From Diabrotica undecimpunctata (lineage: Eukaryota; Arthropoda; Insecta; Coleoptera; Chrysomelidae): DNA of 64,000 bases. Location: contig NC_092806.1 of NCBI RefSeq assembly GCF_040954645.1, positions 113,313,958 through 113,377,957 of the forward strand. The letters are read 5' to 3'. Positions 34,148 to 43,744 of the stretch are shown one piece after another (position 1 is the first letter of the stretch; every line of letters begins with the position of its first letter). The notes under the pieces were generated by a model, which did not search any database, was not told the DNA's origin, and worked only from the letters and a program-made list of their open reading frames with translations. The translations under genes were made by a program, and so were the position numbers.

Positions 34148-35207
34148 ATGCAGTTAGCTGCGAACACTACCGAGAACCTATTACCAGAAAAATCTAGAGG
34201 AAGATATGAAAAGGTATATCAGCAATTTATGGATTGGCGTACAACAAATAATGTAAATTCATTTTCTGAAAACGTACTCTTGGTTTATTTTGGAGAAATC
34301 GCTAAGAAATTTAAACCATCCTCAAATATATTCTATGCTAAGGAGTGTTATAACTTTGAAAAATAATGTTAATATTTAAAATTATCCGAAATTCCGAGCT
34401 TATCTAAAAAGGCAAAAAAGGTTTTAAAAACAAAAAATCTAAAATTTTACAGTCTGATGAAATAAAACTTTTTTTAAATGGAGCTCCTGATGTACAGTAC
34501 TTGTTAATAAAGGTATGTTATTTTAAAGTATAACATAAATGTGCCTATTTATAATACTTTTATTTTAAGGTTATTGCAATTATTGGAATATGTGGAGCTT
34601 GTAGGAAACAAGAGTTAAAAAATCTTAAAATTTGTGACATTGATGATTTAAGTACCATTTTATTGGTTAAAATTCCTGATACGAAAACCAAAATATGTAG
34701 ATCTTTCGTTATTTCCGGAAATTTCTATAAAATCTGCAAACAATATATAGAAATTCGACTACAAATTAGCGATCCGCAAATAAATCAATTTTGTCTTAAT
34801 TATCAAAGAGGTAAATGTACGAAACAGGTGGTAGGATTAAACAAAATAGGCGGTGTTCCTAAACAAATAGCCGAATATTTAAAGTTACCAGATCCCAAAA
34901 TGTACACAGGTCACTGTTTAAGACGAACTTCTATCACTATTTTGGTAGATGCCGGTACTGATTTAATCAGATCGTTATACGTCATACGTCATACAATAAG
35001 ACGTCAACAGCCAATAGAATTATAAATTCAATTGAAAGTAATTTACAGACCTTTACATACACTGAAAATACCAATGTTCAAAAAGGACACACCGTACAGT
35101 TTACGTTATCTCACCATTCACCACGTATTATTGAACAACCGCCAAACTCGGATAAGGGTATAGTTATAAGTAATTGCCAAAATGTTACAATTAATTATTA
35201 TAAATAA
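34148..35207 (+). pseudogene. Crypton-type tyrosine recombinase, one intron, damaged
   Basis: Tyrosine recombinase (phage-integrase fold) of the Crypton kind, which would excise and insert DNA through a Tyr nucleophile. Order: N-terminal SAM-like domain (RGRYEKVYQQFMDWRTTNNV, ENVLLVYFGEIAKKFKPSS), a region with two frameshifts (near 34340 and 34425), DEIKLFLNGAPDVQYLLIK, an intron at 34513-34569, then IGICGACRKQEL (first catalytic Arg), VKIPDTKTKICRSFVIS, FCLNYQRGKCTKQVVGLNKI, YTGHCLRRTSITILVDAG (the HxxR box). Just after DAGTDL the family's segment leading to the catalytic Tyr is missing. Sequence resumes as NKTSTANRIINSIESN and ends NCQNVTINYYK at the stop 35205-35207. Two frameshifts plus loss of the Tyr box make it inactive, yet it is otherwise well preserved. 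Confidence 0.8.
34513..34569 (+). other. Predicted 57-base intron in the Crypton recombinase
   Basis: Coding sequence ...TTG TTA ATA AAG is followed by GTATGTTATT, 57 bases later TATTTTAAG, then GTT ATT GCA ATT. Removal gives a continuous phase-0 reading LLIK-VIAIIGICGACR that matches the family. Both consensus splice sites are intact although the exons carry frameshifts. Confidence 0.75.
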
Positions 35208-35248
35208 ATGTTTAATTTAATTTGTTCCCGAATTTTGTTAAATAAATA

Positions 35249-35709
35249 AAAGTTACTTGTTTACTATAGATGTACTATAGATTGATAAGCCTAATGTGCC
35301 ACCCTTTAAAGATTCTCTTGAAAATTGTTCAAAACCGAATTTATAAGAAATGTGAGGAGCAGATAGATGAAACTCAGTTTGGCTTCAGAGGAGGCATGGG
35401 TACAAGAGAAGCATTATTTGCGTTGACGGTACTCTTGCAGAAATGTCGGGAATATAACAAGAGTGCATATGTATGCTTCATAGACTTTAGGAAGGCCTTT
35501 GACCGAGTGCAGCATATGAAGTTAATAGATGTATTAAACAACATCAATTTTGACAAAAAAGACATTGAGTTTATTAAGGCTATATACTGGAACCAGAAAG
35601 CAGTAGTAAAGGTGAACGATATAGAAACCAATAATATACCGATTGCGAGAGGGGTTAGGCAAGGATGCGTCTTGTCTCCGACGCTTTTCAACGTGTACTT
35701 GTTTACTAT
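35249..35709 (+). repeat. Tandem duplicate of the LINE 5' segment
   Basis: A 461-base unit (flank AAAGTTACTTGTTTACTATA plus the first about 420 bases of LINE RT) is repeated head to tail at 35710-36160 with only a few substitutions. The first unit encodes the same RT start (YYRLISLMCHPLKILLKI, TQFGFRGGMGTREALFALTV, IDFRKAFDRV, RGVRQGCVLSPTLFNVY), then breaks at GTGTACTT and runs back into the flank sequence. The shared 5' flank shows segmental duplication rather than a second insertion. Confidence 0.85.
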
Positions 35710-35712
35710 AAA

Positions 35713-37028
35713 GTTACTTGTTTACTATAGATGTACTATAGATTGATAAGCCTAATGTGCCACCCTTTAAAGATTCTCTTGAAAATTGTTCAAAACCGAA
35801 TTTATAAGAAATGTGAGGAGCAGATAGATGAAACTCAGTTTGGCTTCAGAGGAGGCATGGGTACAAGAGAAGCATTATTTGCGTTGACGGTACTCTTGCA
35901 GAAATGTCGGGAATATAACAAGAGTGCATATGTATGCTTCATAGACTTTAGGAAGGCCTTTGACCGAGTGCAGCATATGAAGTTAATAGATGTATTAAAA
36001 AACATCAATTTAGACAAAAAAGACATTGAGTTTATTAAGGCTATATACTGGAACCAGAAAGCAGTAGTAAAGGTGAACGATATAGAAACCAATAATATAC
36101 CGATTGCGAGAGGGGTTAGGCAAGGATGCGTCTTGTCTCCGACGCTTTTCAACGTGTACTCACAGGTCATATTCAGAAAAGCCTTATGGGAAAGAAAAGA
36201 GGGAATAAGAATTGGTGGAGAAATCATAAACACCATGAGATTTGCAGATGACACGGTAATTATGGCTGAGAGTATAGAAGAACTACAAACTTTACTAGAT
36301 GCAATAAATAGTGAATGCATTCAAATGGGACTTAACATCAACACAGATAAGACCAAATTTATGATAGTATCAAGGAGTCCAATAAATAATGAACAACTAA
36401 CTCTTGGTGGACAGCAAATAGAGAGAGTGACAAAATATAAATATCTGGGAGCTTACATCAACACAGAATTAGATCCAGACCAAGAGATCCGGGTACGAAT
36501 AGAAATGGCAAGGGCAGCGTTCTTAAAATTCAAACAATTGTTCTGTGACAAAAATCTGAATACTGCGCTGAGACTGAGGTTTGTTGAATGTTACGTCTGG
36601 TCGCAACTATTGTACGGGGTAGAAACATGGACACTAAAAGCGCAAATAGTTAAAAAGATTGAAGCCTTTGAACTTTGGATATACCGGAGAATGTTGAGAA
36701 TTCCATGGACTGCCAGGGTCACCAATGAGGAAGTGCTGAGAAGGATGGGTCGAGACAAAAAATTGTTGAGAACGATAAAAGTACGCAAGACTGCATACCT
36801 TGGACACATACTAAGAAATAATAAATATAGTCTTCTGCAGGTCATCATGCAGGGTAGAGTCGATGGCAAAAAGGGAATAGGTAGAAAGAGGAAGTCATGG
36901 CTGCGAAATATTCGAGACTGGACAAACATGACTGTAGACGAATTATTCCACGTTGCAAAAGACAGGGAAGCTTTTAAAAATGTGGTCGCCAACCTCCGTT
37001 AATGGGGACGGCATAGGAAGAAGAAGAT
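35713..37028 (+). mobile_element. Young 5'-truncated LINE
   Basis: 5'-truncated copy of the endonuclease-RT LINE family with an intact 423-codon frame (separate entry) and a 3' end GGAAGAAGAAGA just after the stop codon. It lacks the endonuclease. It is almost identical to the copy at 42620-43440, which points to recent activity of the family. Confidence 0.85.
35731..37002 (+). CDS. LINE reverse transcriptase, open from RT motif 1 to C-terminus
   Basis: An uninterrupted 423-codon reading frame, rare in this window. Residues 1-50 contain YYRLISLMCHPLKILLKIVQ and TQFGFRGGMGTREALFAL. The catalytic motif A Asp is in CFIDFRKAFDRV (about residue 70), motif B is RGVRQGCVLSPTLFNVY (about 127-143), and the YADD-equivalent is MRFADDTVIMAES (about 169-181). 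NINTDKTKFMIVSRS, YKYLGAYINTELDPDQEIRV, LLYGVETWTLK, FELWIYRRMLRIPWT and GRKRKSWLRNIRDWT follow, and the frame ends VVANLR. The endonuclease is absent because of 5' truncation, so the protein would not be autonomous. The first Met is simply the first ATG in the truncated copy, not a native start. Clade is RTE/CR1-like by recalled motif pattern; not firmly placed. Confidence 0.85.
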   Translation: MYYRLISLMCHPLKILLKIVQNRIYKKCEEQIDETQFGFRGGMGTREALFALTVLLQKCREYNKSAYVCFIDFRKAFDRVQHMKLIDVLKNINLDKKDIEFIKAIYWNQKAVVKVNDIETNNIPIARGVRQGCVLSPTLFNVYSQVIFRKALWERKEGIRIGGEIINTMRFADDTVIMAESIEELQTLLDAINSECIQMGLNINTDKTKFMIVSRSPINNEQLTLGGQQIERVTKYKYLGAYINTELDPDQEIRVRIEMARAAFLKFKQLFCDKNLNTALRLRFVECYVWSQLLYGVETWTLKAQIVKKIEAFELWIYRRMLRIPWTARVTNEEVLRRMGRDKKLLRTIKVRKTAYLGHILRNNKYSLLQVIMQGRVDGKKGIGRKRKSWLRNIRDWTNMTVDELFHVAKDREAFKNVVANLR

Positions 37029-37899
37029 ACTTTTTATTTTTATACATAAAAATAATCGTAGTAAAAGGATAGTACACAACTTGAGTTGTAAGTTTACTTA
37101 CTCGCATGTAATAAGTTTCTTACAACTCTCAATATGTAATATACTATTCTAGGTCCTCATAAACTTATTCAAATTCAGTCGTTGGAGCATATGTCTGGAT
37201 TACCTTAAGGTTATACCTTGCATTTATTTTGAAGATGAGTTATACAATTCTCGGGCTTATATTGATAATTTTAACTATATTTTATGTTAATTAATTAATA
37301 AATTAATTCATTAACATAATAATAATAAATTAATAAAGTTAATGATAATAACAATATTAATTAATGTTGTTAATTGTTCTGTCATTGTGATAAGAAATAC
37401 TCGTGGCTTCCATAGCATTATCAATGGGCTAAAACATATCGGCACATGGTCGTATAGGCTGCCAACGCCTAAATCTAGGCATGGTGCTGACAGAAGAAGA
37501 ATGAATCCGAAGAGGGTGAGCAGTAGCTCGGGGTAGATCTCCCAAATGGCAGATAGTTGGTCAGGTCTAAACCAATAATAGGCTGTAGCGTCGGGAAGTA
37601 AAGTAATAAGTTTTAAAAAAATATTAATATTTTGCTGAATAAGTCCAATTCGTTTTTTTTTTCATAACTTATTTTCCATACATTATTAGTCGGGACTAGC
37701 TGTTGAATTGCTAATTATGTTTCTAACCACGTAAAGAATGTGTAGATATATATTATTTATAAACTTTAGGTAGTTCTTATGATTTATATCATTGATTATT
37801 ATATTGTTATAGCTTTTTATAACTAAATATTCGTTGTAACTCTGCAAAACAGTTCAACGTTTTTTCCAACATTTTATACTACGTTATTTGGAAAACAAG
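37029..37899. other. Unassigned AT-rich spacer
   Basis: Contains TAATTAAT-rich DNA (37280-37370) and a more GC-balanced segment at 37400-37600 with GACAGAAGAAGAATGAATCC, which could be a degraded LINE 3' end. Nothing else recognised. Confidence 0.35.
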
Positions 37900-38272
37900 C
37901 GTGATTCCCGAAGTGCCGTCGTGACTATTATCTGACCGCCACGCGGCTTATCTTTGAGTCCCCCTTCGTTTCTTACAAATTTAATGTGGGCACCTGCCGG
38001 CTGGCTATCAAGGGGAGCCAAAAGTGGTCAATATCACGGTTTCTTGTTTTCATTGCAGGCGGCCACACTCGATTATTCCACGGGTAACTGTGGCGGTGAC
38101 GGTGACGGCAAATCAGTTTGTTGAACGCGCTCTCCTTGACTAGTGCAAGCGCATGTTGTGTGAACGGTGATATCTGTTTTAGCACAAGTCAGTGGACCGA
38201 TAGAACAAGCATGGTGTGTGAAAAAAGTGTCTTGCAAACATGCGTAAAAATTGTGATATAGGCTTATGAAAG
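37900..38272 (+). promoter_or_regulatory. GC-rich island, possible promoter and first exon
   Basis: This 370-base segment is strikingly richer in G and C than the several kilobases around it and contains no transposon motif. Near its right end CAAGTCAGTGGACC (38184) resembles an arthropod TCAGT initiator, and GCTTATGAAAG followed by GTTTGTTTAA (about 38271) resembles a splice donor. It could be a host promoter with a short non-coding first exon, with the rest of the gene outside the window or far downstream. No open frame of note. Tentative. Confidence 0.25.
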
Positions 38273-38349
38273 GTTTGTTTAATTTATATATTTTTTAAGT
38301 AATAATTGCTTAGAATCGTCAGCACTGTTATTATCCTGCGTTTTTTTTT

Positions 38350-38735
38350 TGTCTAATGCTGAACATAGACCTGCCTCAATGATTTCTGTCACTCAATTTC
38401 GTGCCGTATAATTCATATCTTTGCAATCTTCTAAACCTCGTTGGTCAATCGTGTCGATACTAACAGTGTCTGTATATCAAAGTACTACCAATTATTTACG
38501 AATAATTTCGAAGTCATGTAATCAAATATAAGATATCCCATATTGGTTTCCATTTATTTGTCTCTTTCGTTTATCTTTTAAACATTAAACCTAAAGTTTG
38601 CTTAAAATCATCAGTCCATCTCAGTTGCGGTCGACTTCTTCATATTTTTGCAATATATGGTCTTCAGTTTCCAATGTCTTTGCTCCAACTTTTGGTATGA
38701 CCAGGAAATATTGAACGGAATGACATTCGTTCTTT
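38350..38735 (-). pseudogene. Degraded LINE tail(s)
   Basis: The phrase GTCTAATGCTGAACATAGAC (38352) matches the RTE tail signature (compare 3117). A phrase at 38610, ATCAGTCCATCTCAGTTGCG followed by GTCGAC, matches the complement of the RPxLRWTDD motif. Frames are destroyed. They may be one or two old 3' fragments in the minus orientation. Confidence 0.4.
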
Positions 38736-39172
38736 TTAATTTGCTCCTTTTGTTAATAGAAATAAAATAAATAGATAGGGAGCAAGAGCAGCCGTACTAT
38801 ATATAAACTTGAATCTTTCATTTTTGCTCCATGTCATGTCCATATCAGGCTTAGTTTGGCTATATGTTGTCATACGTTGCAATCTTTAATTATCTTTACA
38901 TATATCTTTTGTCTTTAAGGATTACCACTAACACTCAATTGGGGCGGTATGAACTTAATTTTGTTAAAAAACTGTATAATCGAACACAAATGAAAAACAA
39001 AATATTTATTTGACGTTTTAAATTTTCAAATTTAACATATAATTGTGTTTCAAACTTTAAATCATTTGTGCAACTTGAATTTTCTACTTCTGGAATCTTT
39101 TCTTTCTCTTCTCTATCCGCTTTCCTTCTCCTTGGAGATTGGAATTGGAAATTGTTTATTATTTTTCCAATA
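38736..39172. other. Unassigned spacer
   Basis: Complement at 39090-39160 reads a charged RRRKADREEKER-like stretch but no family is recognised. The rest is AT-rich. Confidence 0.3.
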
Positions 39173-39180
39173 TAGCTACC

Positions 39181-39857
39181 AGGACGTGTACGAACTCATC
39201 ACTTTATAGCCCCCCATAAAATATTAAACCCTCCGAGATATAGCAAACTGGTCACCGGCATCTTTTGAAGACTTGTAAACTCATCACCGTAGATAGGTAA
39301 ACTCATCACCAGCATTTTTGCCTTAAGGCCCTGGTTTGTAATGCGTAAGATTGCCTGTTACCTGTTACGTGGTAATCTATTAAATTCAGAAATCATTTTA
39401 GGCGAATTGCTTTAAAATTTAACTGATATAATATTTATTTATATCGGGTTTTTGACAATGAGTGGCCTATTAGACGTACTAAAGGTTATCAATGAGCAAT
39501 GCATTATCCATGTTGGCAGGAATCCATGGTCATCCATGAACCAGGGCAAATAAGAGAAATTTATCTTTTCGTATAGTTTTAGGTGGTTATTAATAGAATT
39601 TAGTAAAATTTACAAATCAGCCAATGTATTGCATTTGCATTTAATACATCCTGACTTGGATTATTTTTTTAAATTCTTAAACCTTAGCGGTTTGCAAGAA
39701 TTTTATGGTCTTTACCTGCCACGGGATGGGTAGACCAGTAATCAATTTACAAATCTCTCTGAGTCTATTTTAAAATCTCTGATTTTATTGCGATGATGAG
39801 TTTGCACTCTATCTACGAGTGCATTTATGCTAATTGGTGATGAGTTTACGTGTACCC
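39181..39857. mobile_element. hAT-like non-autonomous DNA transposon, copy B
   Basis: 677-base copy of the element at 6363, flanked by the perfect 8-bp duplication TAGCTACC (39173-39180 and 39858-39865). Left end AGGACGTGTACGAACTCATC, right end TGATGAGTTTACGTGTACCC. It shows the same subterminal series of A(A/C)ACTCATCACC motifs (about 39190, 39240, 39275, 39298) and an inverted pair at the right end (about 39795 and 39838). It carries no transposase. Because it lacks the 1.65 kb present in copy A it approximates the ancestral short form. Confidence 0.8.
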
Positions 39858-39865
39858 TAGCTACC

Positions 39866-41599
39866 TGCCGTACTCAATATCCCTTTTGCTAGTTTATATT
39901 TAATTTACTCTCTGCATTCTTTAATTTCTTTCCGTATTTTTGTTAGTTTCTGCTGGTTTGGTTTTTTGTCAAATTTTTCATTTATTAAACTATCTAAGTA
40001 TTTTTTCCATAAAACTAAAACATAAAAATCCGAAGATTTCTTGGTTTTCGAAACCAAAATTCAGATTATTGCTTAAATCCGTGCCTTCTACAATTTACAA
40101 GGCAAAACAGGCGATAAATGGAACGACATAAGGAATCTAAAATTGCATTACACGGCATATTAATTCATCTAAGCAAGAACCTTTCGTGAACTGGTTTCTT
40201 ATACTCATAAATAATCAATAAAATATAGTAAGACAGTTATTGTACGTATAGTGCCTCTGCTCATTCGCTTATGCAATACGTATTTCATCCTAGAAGGACT
40301 CCTCAGAGCGGCTCTGCAGAAGCCCCTTCCTTTCAATATAGTTTCCATCTTTGTTAATATTTTTTTGCACTATTATTTTATTGTTTTATATCGGACGTAG
40401 CCAGTAAATAGTAAAAATAAATTATTATATACATAACCCTGTTGCAAACCGATCTTTAAGTGTAGAAGCTCATATCAAATTTGTCTGCGTTGGTTTTTTA
40501 CATTTTTGTAAGGTGCCTTCTCCATTATTTAAGAATCAATATAATTATAACAGATTCATGCTGTAACGTGACAAAAAACTGTCACGTTACAATTTACTTT
40601 TTATTTAACAAAATGATGTAAAACACCCATTATAGTAACTTATTTCTTCTAAATATTTCTACAATTTAATTTTATAACCTGCAAGATTCCTATATTAATT
40701 AAAATTCTGTTAAATATTTATTTTTGACTATCCTAGATAATCCCTTTTAAATATGCCGCAAAAAGAGCACCGCTATATTCCAACCAAGTACCATTATTGA
40801 CCGTCTACAGTCAAAAATACAAGCGTCCTGATAGTCTCAGTCCAAAGTTGTTATTTCATCGAGGTAGTTTTTTGTCAGTATAAATGTGTCCAAACCCCTA
40901 AATATTGTTTTTAAATTTTTTTTCTTATTTTTCATATTTCTCGCTTCTTCGCCTATCTTACGTTTGATTTTCTGGATTCATTATGATTTCAAAGTATCCG
41001 CCGAGATCCCTTATCCCAATATGGGAGAAGTACCTTATTACTTCAGAGTACCTAATTCACTACAAGCCGATTAGCCGTGATACTTGCTTTTCACATTCAC
41101 TTGCTTCAATGTGAAATTTAACAATAAATAGACTGTTCACATCTTTTATAATATAATTGTCGACAATACAAACTGGATTAATTTCATATTTTATTTTGTA
41201 TCTATAGTTAACACCTTAAGTGCACCCGGAGTCCCATTTAACGACAATGTTGACATTATGTCACATATCTCTGGAACCTAAGCACTTATAGACTTAGTTC
41301 CACGTAGATTTTTGTAAAGTTAGAGTGAAAAAAACATTTATTTAAAAAAAAATTTAATTCTTTTACAAAAAAACCCAAAAAAGTTTGGATTTTATTTTTT
41401 ATTGTACCTGTTTTTGTACATTTTTTATAAAGCTTTACAAGAAACTTGCTACTATCTATCTACAACTACTGTAAAAATTTGGATCTTCTATCATCTAAGG
41501 ATCCAGAGATATTTGACATAAAAAGTTAAAAAACCTAGTATTCGGGAAATTGTAAAAACCTAAAACACTCTAACAGGCTATGAAGAAAGCTACCGGTAC
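39866..41599. other. Unassigned AT-rich spacer with one hairpin
   Basis: No recognised genes in 1.7 kb. The complement of 39890-40040 gives a charged frame (KIFGFLCFSFMEKYLDSLIN, KKPNQQKLTKIRKEIKECRE), possibly an unknown ORF remnant. A perfect 12-base inverted repeat lies at 40562-40591 (TGTAACGTGACA, loop AAAAAC, TGTCACGTTACA). Confidence 0.35.
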
Positions 41600-42619
41600 A
41601 CTTACACTTAGTGTTCTCAAGCACAATATGACGACTTGTCCGGATCTTCCATTTCCTCATAGAGGTCTTTCAACTTCCTTTTGCTTAGGATTCTCTTCTG
41701 TCTTTTTTTTCAGTTCAGTCGCTGCCATTTTATCCTTTGGAATGCGCTCGCAGTCCAATCGTTTTATGGCTTCTAACATGGTGGAACAACTTTTAAACCT
41801 AAATGTTCTAAAACCTTGCATTTACTGGAATAGCCTTCGTTGAATGATAAAACAGCTTCATACACCAAAAACTGTAGTGTAGGTAAAGTGACAAAGGATT
41901 TTTTCGGGATGCGAGGCCAAATAAGATTATTGACGCGTGATCATACCTTTTATTTTCTAATATAGCCTTGTTGAATTTACGCAATGTCGCTTCATCGTTG
42001 GGTCGCAACTGGTGTATGGGATCTTTGTTGTCGTACAAAACATGAAAATAATTGGCCCTCACAGCTTTCTTCATTTCAGATAAACTATGAAAATTCCTTC
42101 TGATTGCTAACTTGTAGAATGTCTGAAGCTTTTTTACACCAGCATTTCTTAATCTGTTTTTACCGCTTAGCGACTTTCCATCGGCTAACTTTTCTTTTTT
42201 TGACCTTTGTTTGAGCTTACGCAACCTTGTTCCTATACGCTTTTGCACATGCCCAATACACTCTAACTTTTTAATTTGTACATCATCCCCATATAGTTTA
42301 GCTTGAACAACAGCCCCATAGGCATTGGAGTCACCATCTTCCAAGTACTAAGTATAGCGAACATTGCACCGAGCACCTGAATGTTTAAACATTTTCAAAG
42401 CGAACTCCGCCTTCATAGCCCCACTTTCAATATAATTTGCTGTGCAATCTTTACTGGGAACGTTTTTATCTCTATACGTGCAGAAGCAGTATTTACTCAT
42501 GGGATGAACATCGAGAACTTTCCCAGTGTCGACAGAAGTCAGAGAGACTATCCCATTGAGCGATACGTGGCCTCGCTTATACCACGAACAATCTAATGCT
42601 GCACTGTGCTATAAGCTTT

Positions 42620-43456
42620 CTTCTTCTTCCTATGCCATCCCCATTAACGGAAGTTGGCGACCACATTTTTAAAAGCTTCTCTGTCTTTTGCAACGTGGAA
42701 TAATTCGTCTACAGTCATGTTTGTCCAGTCTCGAATATTTCGCAGCCATGACTTCCTCTTTCTACCTATTCCCTTTTTGCCATCGACTCTACCCTGCATG
42801 ATGACCTGCAGAAGACTATATTTATTATTTCTCAGTATGTGTCCAAGGTATGCAGTCTTGCGTACTTTTATCGTTCTCAACAATTTTTTGTCTCGACTTA
42901 TCCTTCTCAGCACTTCCTCATTGGTGACCCTGGCAGTCCATGGAATTCTCAACATTCTCCGGTATATCCAAAGTTCAAAGTCTTCAATCTTCTTAACTAT
43001 TTGCGCTTTTAGTGTCCATGTTTCTACCCCGTACAATAGTTGCGACCAGACGTAACATTCAACAAACCTCAGTCTTAGCGCAGTATTCAGATTTTTGTCA
43101 CAGAACAATTGCTTGAATTTTAAGAACGCTGCCCTTGCCATTTCTATTCGTACCCGGATCTCTTGGTCTGGATCTAATTCTGTGTTGATGTAAGCTCCCA
43201 GATATTTATATTTTGTCACTCTCTCTATTTGATGTCCACCAAGAGTTAGTTGTTCATTATTTATTGGACTCCTTGATACTATCATAAATTTGGTCTTATC
43301 TGTGTTGATGTCAAGTCCCATTTGAATGCATTCACTATTTATTGCATCTAGTAAAGTTTGTAGTTCTTCTATACTCTCAGCCATAATTATCGTGTCATCT
43401 GCAAATTTCATGGTGTTTATGATTTCTCCACCAATTCTTAGTTCTAGTTATGTAAA
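42620..43456 (-). mobile_element. Young 5'-truncated LINE inserted in the Mutator-like ORF
   Basis: Encodes an uninterrupted 255-codon RT C-terminal part at 42644-43411 (MKFADDTIIMAES, NTDKTKFMIVSRS, YKYLGAYINTELDPDQEIRV, RKRKSWLRNIRDWT, VVANFR). It is nearly identical to the matching part of the element at 35713. The 3' tail is GAAGAAGAAAG. The target duplication GCTATAAGCTTT lies at 42608-42619 and 43457-43468. At the 5' junction 15 bases that are not LINE (43442-43456) form an inverted copy of adjacent host DNA. Confidence 0.85.
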
Positions 43457-43480
43457 GCTATAAGCTTTACATAACTAGAA
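43442..43480. repeat. 39-base perfect palindrome at the LINE 5' junction
   Basis: Arms TTCTAGTTATGTAAAGCT (43442-43459) and AGCTTTACATAACTAGAA (43463-43480) are perfect reverse complements around ATA. The right arm belongs to the interrupted Mutator-like ORF, so the left arm is a newly made inverted copy. Confidence 0.9.
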
Positions 43481-43744
43481 TACACAGTTAGAGGAGCCGG
43501 TAAATTCATTACACCGCATAGAGTTCGGGCCACTACAGGTCCATTACCTAAGATCCTCATACCATACATCAATCTGACATTCAAAGCATATATTTTATTA
43601 GTGTAATCACTTTTAGAATTAATCCGAGCTATTTCACAATTGGCAGAAAACATCTTAGTTTTACGATTTGTACAAAAGACTTTGAATTCACTCACTAACC
43701 CCACTATAGACATTTTACTTAGTTTCAATTTCTTCTTGTAGTGC

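Larger units (their letters stand above)
41600..43740 (-). pseudogene. Mutator-like transposase-type ORF, split by a LINE
   Basis: Minus strand. N-terminal part at 43728-43469: MSIVGLVSEFKVFCTNRKT, IYALNVRLMYGMRILGNGPV, VARTLCGVMNLPAPLTVYSS. After the LINE (42620-43456) it continues AALDCSWYKRGHVSLNGIVS (DG/DC-T/S-W-type first acidic motif, about 42595), GKVLDVHPMSKYCFCT and ESGAMKAEFALKMFKHSG. The 178-codon piece at 41808-42344 has LEDGDSNAYGAVVQAK (second acidic motif), LECIGHVQKRIGTRLRKLKQ and LSGKNRLRNAGVKKLQTFYK. A remnant tail near 41780 has SCSTMLEAIKRLDCERI. The motif order matches the arthropod Mutator-like transposase domain family as I recall it; the DDE assignment is inference. 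Broken by frameshifts and by the LINE. Confidence 0.65.

Noticed and set aside
36591..36992. Minus-strand 133-codon frame, repeated at 42654-43055
   Set aside because: Same antisense shadow of the LINE RT in two copies; its conservation follows from the LINE.
41580..41843. Plus-strand 87-codon frame as a secreted peptide gene
   Set aside because: Antisense to the tail of the Mutator-like ORF.
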